Shown: positions 56,911 through 64,000 of the stretch, piece by piece
Position numbering within the stretch: the stretch's first letter is position 1
Layout of the letters: each line of letters starts with the position of its first letter
NCBI RefSeq assembly: GCF_000017185.1
Contig: NC_009635.1
Span: 1,325,189-1,389,188, forward strand
Length of the DNA: 64,000 nt
Direction of reading: 5' to 3'
Source: Methanococcus aeolicus Nankai-3
Lineage (GTDB): Archaea > AGJL01 > Methanococci > Methanococcales > Methanococcaceae
The notes under the pieces: generated by a model
Database searches by the model: none
The model's input: only the letters and a program-made list of their open reading frames with translations
What the model was told of the DNA's origin: nothing
Made by a program: the position numbers and the translations under genes

Positions 56911-58185
56911 TTATTTCTTAATCCATTTATCCAATGTTGTTTTTGGTTTATTGGACGAAAACTTTTGGTCATTGTCGCTTTCCGCTTTGCTTCCATACCA
57001 CTTAATTTTTGGTTTTAGAATACTTATTTTTCCATATTCTCCCCCTCCACCAGGATAAATATATATTTTATTTTTTCTAAACAAATAAATGATTTTTCCA
57101 ACTTTTTCATTTATTTTTTTTAAATCCTCTATATTTATATTTATGAGCACGGTAATTTCATTACCATATGCTTCAATATATTGTTGCCATATTGAATCCA
57201 CAGCTTTTGTGCCTATGTTTTTATTAATTGAAAGGGAGATTATTTGAGATAGGGGAATTATTTTATGATAGGGGGGCCTATCTGGTAAATTATTATTATT
57301 ATTATTATTATTATTTTGGAGCTCCCTACTTCTATCCAATACTCCCTTTTTAATTCTCCCGCCACATTCGGCACATTTGTAGTTTAACTGTTTGGCATCA
57401 TTTATGTTGTATCTCAAATAGCACCGAGAACAGGCAGTTAAATAATATTTTCCAAGAGCAGGGTCAAGACCATAATTTGCAATGATTTTATTTTTATTAT
57501 CTTTATTGTTTGCATCATTGTAATTTTTGTTTTTTAATACCTGTTTTATCTCTTCAAAATTATGTTCAAAATTCCCAAGATTATTTATTTCAATTCTATT
57601 AAATTCTCGCCCCAATCTATGCGGATAAAATGAATGGGCATCAGAATTACTTAAAAATGGAATGTCCTTTAATTCTTCAATTGAGTTTGCCATCTCTGTA
57701 TCTGCTGAAAGTCCCAATTCAAGAAAATCCGGCTTTTCATAATAGCAATCATATATTGAATTAAATGATTTATAAATACTTGTGTAGGGAGTAAAAGCAT
57801 GAGCTGGACCTATTAGTCCTTCAATTTCTTTAATAATTTTAAAAAGTTCTTTTCCATTTAATACCACTTTGGGTCGCCCCTCACCATCTATATTTTTTGA
57901 ATATGTTTTTAGGAGCTCCCTTAATTCTTCAACTTTTGAAATATTTGGAATAAAAATTAAATGGTGAATTCTATTTTCGTCCTCGATTTCCGTGGTAAGT
58001 AGTAAATTATTACTATTGTTGTGATGTTTGATTTCTTTTAAATATATGGGGTGAAGACAATCCCCAGTTCCAATAATTTCGAGCCCTTTCTTTTTTCCAT
58101 ATTTTATTATATTTTCAATATTCATAAATTTTGAAGTCCCCTTAGAATATCGTGAGTGAATATGTAAATCGGCATTTACTATCAA
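56911..58185 (-). CDS. PHP-domain phosphoesterase/nuclease-like protein (TIGR00375-type)
   Basis: 424 aa. PHP metal motif NADLHIHSRYSKGTS at the N-terminus, then GTGDCLHP, TEIED and SNSDAHSFYPHRLGREFNRI near 195-214. A zinc ribbon with CSRCYLRY and CAECGG lies near 270-290, and a helix-hairpin-like C-terminal part (IEDLKKINEKVGKIIYLFRK). A nine-Asn run from AAT repeats is near 300. Start is TTG 58185 after GGTGAT. Family role unknown; the fold suggests phosphoester hydrolysis on nucleic acids. Confidence 0.8.
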   Translation of the reverse strand: MIVNADLHIHSRYSKGTSKFMNIENIIKYGKKKGLEIIGTGDCLHPIYLKEIKHHNNSNNLLLTTEIEDENRIHHLIFIPNISKVEELRELLKTYSKNIDGEGRPKVVLNGKELFKIIKEIEGLIGPAHAFTPYTSIYKSFNSIYDCYYEKPDFLELGLSADTEMANSIEELKDIPFLSNSDAHSFYPHRLGREFNRIEINNLGNFEHNFEEIKQVLKNKNYNDANNKDNKNKIIANYGLDPALGKYYLTACSRCYLRYNINDAKQLNYKCAECGGRIKKGVLDRSRELQNNNNNNNNNLPDRPPYHKIIPLSQIISLSINKNIGTKAVDSIWQQYIEAYGNEITVLININIEDLKKINEKVGKIIYLFRKNKIYIYPGGGGEYGKISILKPKIKWYGSKAESDNDQKFSSNKPKTTLDKWIKK

Positions 58186-58278
58186 ATTATCACCAAAAAA
58201 AGCACAAAAATAAATAAATTTTTAAAAAAAATAAATAAATATTTTAAATTCACAGGATTTAAAATTATATATTGGTCT

Positions 58279-58725
58279 TTATTCTTCATCTTCAAGACTT
58301 TTTAAAAATGAGGCTATTTTTTTAACCACTATTTTGGCATCTTCCTCATTTGTGGGATACACTACATTAATTATTGGAACGCCTTTTCTCCTTATGGTAT
58401 ATTTTGAAAGCTCATTAGTTCTTGCACAACCAACACATCCAAATCCAATGGGGGCTTCTTCCATAATAATTGCAGCTTCTGCTTCTTCAATCAATGGGCC
58501 AATCATGGACATTCTGCCCCTTACTCCTGATGGAACTTCAATTGCAGCATAATGCAATCCTTTTTTGGGGTCTTCATCTGTCATATTTAATGGTGGACTA
58601 TCTATTTCAGCACTTCTTACTTTGTCACCAATTGAATTATTTATCATTAATGGCTTATGTCCAAATCTTTCCACAAGGTCTCCAAGAATTAAGCTATTTG
58701 GGGGGTAAATAAATACTTTTTTCAT
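58279..58725 (-). CDS. Methanogenesis marker protein 5
   Basis: 148 aa. [20 protein letters not shown] and [20 protein letters not shown], with the CVGC pair, match the small family found in nearly all methanogens as marker 5; its function is not established. The distribution suggests a role in Mcr assembly or F430 metabolism. ATG 58725 with AGGTAAT. It stands alone between the PHP gene and DUF2111. Confidence 0.8.
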   Translation of the reverse strand: MKKVFIYPPNSLILGDLVERFGHKPLMINNSIGDKVRSAEIDSPPLNMTDEDPKKGLHYAAIEVPSGVRGRMSMIGPLIEEAEAAIIMEEAPIGFGCVGCARTNELSKYTIRRKGVPIINVVYPTNEEDAKIVVKKIASFLKSLEDEE

Positions 58726-58949
58726 AATATTACCTATTATTTATTATTTACATTGATAATTCAATTATATTTTTAATTAATTATTTTATATACTATACTA
58801 TATATTGTAATTTTATTATATTATTATTCCTTAAAAGTCTTTTTTAAAGGCTCAATCGTTCCAAAATGGAATTTATTATTTTATTAATTTCATTATATAT
58901 TAATTCTCTATTCACGACACTATCGGCGATATAATTATTTAAATTTTTA

Positions 58950-59339
58950 TTAATATGTATATGCTTCATCTGGTAGGTATTTTGCTAATTCTGGTCGTTT
59001 TGATATTGCCAATATTTCTTCAAACATTCCGCCAGTAATATCTACAATCCCCACAGCCCCTAATACTTCTTCTCCATCTTTTATTGGAACTACAATAACT
59101 GGAAGTCCTTTGTATGGTCCAACAATGGCACTGACTTTTAATGTTTGACCTGTTTCAATTGCCATTTTTAAAACATGCCCCTCATAATTATCATCTACGA
59201 CTTTGTCTTTTTCAATCCTTACTCCTGCATTTTCTTTTGACCGCATTGCCACCGGAACCTTGTTAGTTAATATATGTATTGCATAAGCAATAGGTAATAT
59301 GTCCTTAGAATCTCCCTTTTTCAGTGCTTCTTTTAGCAT
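58950..59339 (-). CDS. DUF2111-type conserved protein
   Basis: About 129 aa. GQTLKVSAIVGPYKGLPVIV and PIKDGEEVLGAVGIVDITGG form a small alpha/beta domain resembling PAS/GAF-like sensors; the family is restricted to methanogens. ATG 59339, with GGTGATG upstream, is preferred over one seven codons earlier that would overlap that site. The family name is from memory; the function is unknown. Confidence 0.75.
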   Translation of the reverse strand: MLKEALKKGDSKDILPIAYAIHILTNKVPVAMRSKENAGVRIEKDKVVDDNYEGHVLKMAIETGQTLKVSAIVGPYKGLPVIVVPIKDGEEVLGAVGIVDITGGMFEEILAISKRPELAKYLPDEAYTY

Positions 59340-59411
59340 TATTACATCACCCGTAATCATGGAATTGTCTATTGTAATAATATATGAAGAACATATTATT
59401 TAAAATTAGTA

Positions 59412-59601
59412 GATGGTTAATCTTCGGTCTTTTTCACTAAACCGTCTCAAAATCGCAAAGCGATTTTTACGATCGTATAAATTTTTCAGAGGAAAATTTA
59501 GAGATGCTATGATTAAAGCTAAAATCTACGATATTACTAAAAACGAAAAAATATTAATAACTATTGGACAAACAAAGGACAGTTATTGAAGATTAACTAT
59601 A
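59412..59601. repeat. TATAGTTAATCTTC-ended element, copy E
   Basis: Left end ATGGTTAATCTTCGGTCTTT, inner hairpin AAAATCGCAAAGCGATTTTTACGA identical to that in copy C, AAATTTTTCAGAGGAAAATTT, then GGACAAACAAAGGACAG and the right end TTGAAGATTAACTATA. About 190 nt. It is the closest relative of copy C, sharing most of 60 nt inside. It occupies half of the spacer between divergently placed DUF2111 and purD; the rest is A+T only. Confidence 0.82.
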
Positions 59602-59741
59602 TATGCAAAAATGAGAATACGATTAAAAAATAATGAAAATTATAATATACTATAAAATATAATATACTATAAAAAATATTATAAAACAATGAATATTAAT
59701 TAAATAGAATTATACTACAAGTACAAATTAATGGTGATGTT

Positions 59742-61079
59742 ATGAAAATTTTACTTATTGGCGGTGGAGCTCGGGAGCATGCTATTGCTCAGGCATTAAA
59801 AAGAAATCCTTCAACAGAATTATATACTCTTATGAAAAATAAAAATCCAGGGATATTTGCTATTTCTGAAAAAGTATCATTTAACAGTGAAACCGATTTA
59901 GATGCAATAAAATCATTTGCGGAAGAAATAAAACCAGAATTAGTAGTTATAGGTCCGGAAGCTCCCCTTGGAGTTGGGGCTTCGGATATGTTATGGGACA
60001 TGGGAGCTCCCACAGTAGGTCCAAAAAAATTACCTGCTCAAATTGAGACAAGCAAAGAATTTATGAGAAATTTATTTAAAAAATACAACATAAAAGGCTC
60101 ATTAAAATATGGTGCATTTAATCAATATGATGGAGTAGAAGACTTTATAGACTCAATGACAGAATTAAATATGGCCGTAGTAGTTAAACCTGCGGGATTA
60201 ACTGGTGGAAAAGGTGTAAAGGTAGTAGGGGAGCAATTAAAAGACAACGAAGAAGCAAAAGAATATGCAAAAGAGATATTCGAAAAAAGTATAGGGGGCG
60301 GACAATTAATAATTGAGGAAAAGCTTGTAGGTGTGGAATTTACACTTCATGGGTTTGTAGATGGAAACAATATTGTATTTATGCCACCAGTTCAAGACCA
60401 TCCTCATGCATATGAAGATGACGAAGGACCTATAACAGGAGGTATGGGTTCATATTCTTGCCCAGACCATAATTTGCCATTTTTAACAGATAATGACTTA
60501 AATAATGCAAAGGAAATAATGAAAAATACCGTAGAGGCAATTAAAAAAGAAGTTGGAGAATATAAAGGATTTTTATATGGTCAATTTATGCTAACTGTTG
60601 ATGGGCCTAAAATAATAGAATATAATGCGAGGTTCGGAGACCCTGAGGCAATGAATTTACTACCCATATTAAAAACCGACTTTGTAGAAGTATGTTTGGC
60701 CATAGCAAATGGTGAATTAGATAAAATAAATATTGAATTTGACAATAAAGCCACAGTTTGTAAATATCTTGTTCCAGACGGATATCCACTTAATCCAGTA
60801 AAAGACAAAGAAATATTTGTTGAAGAAGATAAAATTGCCGAAACTGGTGCAATATTAAATTATGCTTCAATAAATGAAAAAGATGGTAAATTATATATTA
60901 CTGGTTCAAGAAGTGCCTCTGTTGTGGGGGTTGCCCCTACAATTGAAGAAGCTGAAAAAATTGCAGAAAATGCTGTTCAATATATAAAAGGAGCCGTATT
61001 TTATAGGAAAGATATTGGAACAGAAAAATTAATTAATAAAAGAATAGTAAGAATGAAGGAGCTCCGGGGCAATAATTAA
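59742..61079 (+). CDS. purD: Phosphoribosylamine-glycine ligase
   Basis: 445 aa. ATP-grasp ligase of purine synthesis step 2. N-terminus [39 protein letters not shown], and [20 protein letters not shown] of the ATP-grasp domain, then [12 protein letters not shown] and [15 protein letters not shown] (metal-binding). ATG 59742 follows GGTGATG. The C-terminus has KELR encoded AAG GAG CTC CGG, overlapping a GGAGCTCC at 61058. Full length. Confidence 0.96.
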   Translation: MKILLIGGGAREHAIAQALKRNPSTELYTLMKNKNPGIFAISEKVSFNSETDLDAIKSFAEEIKPELVVIGPEAPLGVGASDMLWDMGAPTVGPKKLPAQIETSKEFMRNLFKKYNIKGSLKYGAFNQYDGVEDFIDSMTELNMAVVVKPAGLTGGKGVKVVGEQLKDNEEAKEYAKEIFEKSIGGGQLIIEEKLVGVEFTLHGFVDGNNIVFMPPVQDHPHAYEDDEGPITGGMGSYSCPDHNLPFLTDNDLNNAKEIMKNTVEAIKKEVGEYKGFLYGQFMLTVDGPKIIEYNARFGDPEAMNLLPILKTDFVEVCLAIANGELDKINIEFDNKATVCKYLVPDGYPLNPVKDKEIFVEEDKIAETGAILNYASINEKDGKLYITGSRSASVVGVAPTIEEAEKIAENAVQYIKGAVFYRKDIGTEKLINKRIVRMKELRGNN

Positions 61080-61117
61080 TTAATAATATTATGGTATTTA
61101 TGCCAATAAAATAATTA

Positions 61118-61252
61118 TATAGTCAATCTTCGGACTATTTCACTAAATCATTTTTTATAGTTAAACTAAATTTCTTTAATAAATTACCAAAACCAAAGAA
61201 ATCTGGCTTATATATGGGATGGATAAAAGACAATTATTGAAGATTAACTATA
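61118..61252. repeat. TATAGTTAATCTTC-ended element, copy F (short)
   Basis: Left end TATAGTCAATCTTCGGAC, right end TTATTGAAGATTAACTATA, about 135 nt. The middle lacks the mini-hairpin and has AAATTTCTTTAATAAATTACC and ACCAAAGAAATCTGG instead. It lies about 40 bp after purD and is followed by about 120 bp of pure A+T before the aminotransferase gene. Confidence 0.78.
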
Positions 61253-61376
61253 AATATCCATAATTAACAATAAAAAAACTTATATAATAAAAATCATAAA
61301 ACATCATAAAATAAAGGAATAATAATTAATAAATAATTAATAAATAATTAATAATACAATAATATATGGCGATATT

Positions 61377-62540
61377 ATGAGAAAAATGGACTATACTAAA
61401 TTATTGATGATTCCGGGGCCTACAATGGTTCCAAACACAGTTTTAACATCAATGGCCAACCCAATAATCGGACATAGGACTGCGGATTACGGGGAGCTCC
61501 TTGAAGATACAACCGAAAAAATGAAAAAAGTATTCATGACAAAAAATGACACCTATTTAATTACAGGTTCGGGAACATCAGTTATGGATATGGCTATTTC
61601 AAACACAGTAGATAAAGGAGATAAGGTATTAACCATAGTAAATGGAAACTTTGGAGATAGATTTTATAAAATTGCCAAAATTTATGCCGGAGATGGGGAC
61701 AACCTTATTAAATTAGAAAATGAATGGGGGGACAGTGCAGAACCTGAAAAAGTAAAAGAGATTTTAGAAGCCCACCCAGACATTAAAGTAGTTACAGTAG
61801 TTCATAACGAAACATCAACAGGAGTTAAAAACCCAATCGAAGAAATAGGAAATGTAGTAAAGGATTATGATGCCCTATATATTGTAGATACAGTTTCATC
61901 ATTAGGGGGCGACTATGTAGCCGTTGATAAATTTAACATTGATATTTGTGTGACAGGTTCCCAAAAATGTATTGCAGCTCCACCGGGAATGGCAGCACTA
62001 TGTGTTAGCGAGAAGGCGTGGAAAGTAATAAATGAAACAGAAACAAAATCCTTTTATTTAGATGTAAAAACCTATAAAAAGAAATATGATGATAAAAAGG
62101 AAACTCCATTCACCCCATCAGTAACATTAACTTATGCTATGAATGAAGCTTTGGATATTGTGCTAAATGAAGGACTTGAAAACAGATACAAAAGGCATGA
62201 AAAATTAGCAAAAGCTACAATAGCAGGATTTGAAGCTATGGGATTAGAATTATTCGCAAAAGAACGAGCAAGGTCAGTAACTGTAACCTCTGTAAAATAT
62301 CCAGAGGGAATAGTTGATAAAGAATTTAGGGGAATTATGACCAATAAATACGGTATAAGTTTGGCAGGAGGACAGGCACATCTTGGCGGAAAAATATTTA
62401 GAATGGGACATATGGGGGAGGCAAAAGAATACCATATATTGGGAACTTTGGCAGCTATTGAAATGGCATTTAACGAATTGGGCATAGACGCAACAGGCGG
62501 AGTAGATGCCGCAAAAAAAGTATTAAATAGCGAAATATAA
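61377..62540 (+). CDS. Class V aminotransferase (broad-specificity, MJ0959-like)
   Basis: 387 aa. PLP lysine in DICVTGSQKCIAAPPGMAAL (about 190-209); the start LLMIPGPTMVPNTVLTSMAN and IIGHRTADYGEL are class V features. The M. jannaschii relative was shown to act on several substrates including phosphohydroxypyruvate (phosphoserine synthesis for Cys-tRNA) and aspartate, from memory. Ribosome site GGCGAT. GGAGCTCC at 61493 encodes Glu-Leu-Leu as GAG CTC CTT. Confidence 0.88.
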   Translation: MRKMDYTKLLMIPGPTMVPNTVLTSMANPIIGHRTADYGELLEDTTEKMKKVFMTKNDTYLITGSGTSVMDMAISNTVDKGDKVLTIVNGNFGDRFYKIAKIYAGDGDNLIKLENEWGDSAEPEKVKEILEAHPDIKVVTVVHNETSTGVKNPIEEIGNVVKDYDALYIVDTVSSLGGDYVAVDKFNIDICVTGSQKCIAAPPGMAALCVSEKAWKVINETETKSFYLDVKTYKKKYDDKKETPFTPSVTLTYAMNEALDIVLNEGLENRYKRHEKLAKATIAGFEAMGLELFAKERARSVTVTSVKYPEGIVDKEFRGIMTNKYGISLAGGQAHLGGKIFRMGHMGEAKEYHILGTLAAIEMAFNELGIDATGGVDAAKKVLNSEI

Positions 62541-62856
62541 ATAATATTAAGTATTTAATATGTATATATTTAATATATCCATATTCATTTTTTATTTTAA
62601 TTTTTTATTTTTTTCACGCGGTAGAAAAATCTACAATATCTTTTGGATATTGAACAAAAGCAAAGCTTTTTTATAATAATATCGATTTGTATAATTGCAA
62701 TATTTAAAATGTATTATTTTTAAATACTAATTTATGGAGACATTAAAAGAACAAACTTTACAGATGGACTATAATGCAAAGTGTTCGTCGATTTACTATA
62801 TATACTATATAATTATTCAAAATGGTTTAATATTTAATGGTTTCAATGGTGGAATT
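62541..62856 (+). other. Spacer before hemC with hairpins
   Basis: About 316 bp. After a T-rich stretch, GTAGAAAAATCTAC at 62623-62636 and AAAAGCAAAGCTTTTTTAT at about 62653-62671 form hairpins; from 62730, GGAGACATTAAAAGAACAAA and GATGGACTATAATGC resemble the third repeat type. An open frame in phase with hemC crosses part of it (from 62734), but it lacks a ribosome site and homology, so I treat it as non-coding. Confidence 0.45.
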
Positions 62857-63762
62857 TTGAAAATAATAATAGGAACAAGAGGAAGTAAATTAGCACTTAC
62901 TCAAACAAACTATATTAAAGCTCTTTTAGAAAATTTAAATGAAAATATTGATATTGAAGTAAAAATAGTTAAAACCACAGGGGATAAAGACCAATCTTCA
63001 AAATTATCAGAATTGGGGTTGGGAGTATTTACAAAAGAATTGGATTTAAAAATGCTAAATAATGAAATAGATATTGCAGTGCATAGCTTAAAAGATGTCC
63101 CTACGGTTTGGAACGAAAATTTAACAATAGCTTCAACTCCAAAAAGAGAAAGTTATGCCGATTTAATATTGTGGAATAAGGAAGATAATGATATAAATAT
63201 TGAAAAATGCAATGAAAAAGATAATATAATTGTTGGAACATCCAGTATACGAAGACAGGAGTTTTTAAAAATAAAATACCCAAATTTAAAAACCAAGTTA
63301 TTACGGGGGAATGTAGATACTAGATTAAATAAATTAAGAAATAAAGAGTATGACGCCATAATATTGGCAGAAGCAGGTTTAAATAGATTAAAAATGGATT
63401 TATCTGATTTTAACTACGAAAGATTAAATATACTTCCTGCTCCTGCTCAGGGGGTAGTAGGGGTAGCATCACGAACCGACAATAAAGAAGTAATATCCAT
63501 ATTACAAAAAATAAACCATAAAAAGACATTTTTAGAGGCACTAGCTGAACGATATGCACTAAGAGAATATGGTGGTGGATGTCAGGCACCTTTCGGAGCT
63601 CTCTCAAAATATGATGAAGAAAATAAAATATTAAATTTAAAATGTTCCGTAGTAATTGGCAACACAATAAAATCAAAAGAAGAGAATATTAATTGTGATA
63701 TAATGGATATTGAAGGGGCTAAAAATTTAGGCATTAAAATTGGAAAATATATAAAACAATAA
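62857..63762 (+). CDS. hemC: Porphobilinogen deaminase
   Basis: 301 aa. Builds hydroxymethylbilane, precursor of F430, cobamide and siroheme. Conserved: IIIGTRGSKLALTQTNYIKA at the start, AVHSLKDVPT, GTSSIRRQ, LRGNVDTRL, and the dipyrromethane cysteine in YGGGCQAPFGALS near 236-248. I choose TTG 62857, 4 nt after GGTGG; upstream in-frame ATGs would add about 41 residues of non-homologous sequence. It supplies the same pathway as cfbD. Confidence 0.93.
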   Translation: MKIIIGTRGSKLALTQTNYIKALLENLNENIDIEVKIVKTTGDKDQSSKLSELGLGVFTKELDLKMLNNEIDIAVHSLKDVPTVWNENLTIASTPKRESYADLILWNKEDNDINIEKCNEKDNIIVGTSSIRRQEFLKIKYPNLKTKLLRGNVDTRLNKLRNKEYDAIILAEAGLNRLKMDLSDFNYERLNILPAPAQGVVGVASRTDNKEVISILQKINHKKTFLEALAERYALREYGGGCQAPFGALSKYDEENKILNLKCSVVIGNTIKSKEENINCDIMDIEGAKNLGIKIGKYIKQ

Positions 63763-63831
63763 ACAATATAAAGTATTATAATAAAAACAGTAGATTATAA
63801 TATACTATATAATATATATCTTGCTGCTGTA

Positions 63832-63966
63832 TGTGGTTTATCTTCGGTCGTTTTCATATATAGTATGCGATAATTAAAACGCCAAAATATTATTATATTA
63901 CTAAAAACGAAGTAAATATGCGCGTAATTTAGGACATATAAAAGACATTTAATTGAACTTACTATA
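63832..63966. repeat. TATAGTTAATCTTC-ended element, copy G (eroded)
   Basis: Left end TGTGGTTTATCTTCGGTCGT, right end GGACATATAAAAGACATTTA and TTGAACTTACTATA. The interior, TTTTCATATATAGTATGCGA and ATTATTATATTACTAAAAACGAAGTAAATATGC, closely follows copy D. About 135 nt, lacking mini-hairpins. It is the last annotated element; the window ends 34 nt later. Confidence 0.7.
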
Positions 63967-63994
63967 AATGATACATATAAAATGAGTGATATCT

Positions 63995-64000
63995 ATGGAT
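63995..64000 (+). CDS. Possible start of next gene (2 codons only)
   Basis: ATGGAT at the window edge follows GAGTGAT at 63984-63990, the ribosome-site type used throughout the window. Nothing can be said of the product. Confidence 0.3.

Larger units (their letters stand above)
649..61500. repeat. GGAGCTCC, a highly iterated palindrome (about 52 copies)
   Basis: Start positions read by eye: 649, 871, 2300, 3134, 7655, 8874, 13758, 13926, 14935, 16477, 16977, 18550, 19591, 20095, 21058, 21316, 24469, 24725, 24887, 25016, 27396, 27728, 29263, 30700, 31145, 32011, 32758, 34384, 36176, 37950, 40250, 40966, 42176, 42929, 44274, 44674, 45061, 45433, 46283, 46352, 47975, 49207, 50386, 50855, 53764, 55110, 55409, 57318, 57912, 60003, 61058, 61493. 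They lie in all reading frames and on genes of both strands, plus spacers and the SRP RNA. GAGCTC occurs only about 15 more times outside the octamer. Function unknown. Confidence 0.92.

Noticed and set aside
649-61500. GGAGCTCC as Shine-Dalgarno sites (it contains GGAG)
   Set aside because: Most copies are deep inside genes, and genes here use GGTGA or GGAGG 5-8 nt before the start. Only a few copies are near start codons.
62734-62856. N-terminal extension of HemC or a small gene in this frame
   Set aside because: No ribosome site or homology, and TTG 62857 with GGTGG gives the exact family N-terminus.

Overview
The window is an AT-rich (roughly 30% GC by eye) chromosomal segment of a methanogenic archaeon of the order Methanococcales. 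Evidence: the complete mcrBDCGA operon followed by mtrEDCBAFGH, Mmp10 next to mcr, Hcg proteins for the [Fe]-hydrogenase cofactor, a six-gene pyruvate oxidoreductase operon, archaeal histone, FtsZ, archaeal SRP RNA, GGTGA-type ribosome binding sites, and frequent single-gene synteny with Methanocaldococcus and Methanococcus. A Methanococcus aeolicus-like strain fits best, but this is an inference, not an identification.

Layout. 1-0.8 kb: end of ubiX, tRNA-Leu, intron-containing tRNA-Met. 0.9-13.6 kb: mmp10 (divergent), mcrBDCGA and mtrEDCB-A-(A/F fusion)-G-H, the last two steps of methanogenesis. 13.8-16.0 kb: small conserved genes, TatD, an RNA-binding protein. 16.3-20.6 kb: porCDABEF. 20.6-26.4 kb: phosphodiesterase, SRP RNA, ftsZ, HTH gene, hcgC-hcgB-pheS. 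26.5-33.9 kb: radical SAM gene, glyS, CitG-like gene, and a regulator/RND/surface-protein set. 34.5-40.4 kb: GfcR-like regulator and a four-gene split glutamate synthase with an FrhB-like (F420) subunit. 40.4-52.1 kb: ribL, histone, signal peptidase, geranylgeranyl reductase, NTPase, RNase P protein, DUF211, rfcS with an intein, cfbD (F430 synthesis), argC, polyferredoxin. 52.1-53.3 kb: three 5S rRNA genes and seven tRNAs with a tandem duplication. 53.4-53.7 kb: a TnpB-type guide-RNA-like remnant. 53.7-64 kb: pdxS, pcm, MFS, PHP protein, mmp5, DUF2111, purD, class V aminotransferase, hemC.

How it fits together: pyruvate synthesis (Por), amino-acid assembly (glutamate synthase, ArgC, class V aminotransferase), cofactors for methanogenesis (HemC and CfbD toward F430, HcgB/C, RibL, Mmp10 modifying McrA) and the methane-forming enzymes themselves lie in one 64 kb stretch.

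The least explained signals are at the DNA level. (1) The palindrome GGAGCTCC occurs about 52 times, against roughly 0.1 expected from base composition; it lies in genes, spacers and even the SRP RNA, but is sparse in mcr/mtr and absent from the 5S/tRNA block. (2) A family of about 100-230 bp intergenic elements has matching TATAGTTAATCTTC ends. (3) Mini-hairpins keep their frame while both stem arms vary together. (4) mtrA exists as two nearly identical N-terminal copies, one fused to mtrF, which looks like recent gene conversion. No CRISPR array, and no full transposase, was seen.
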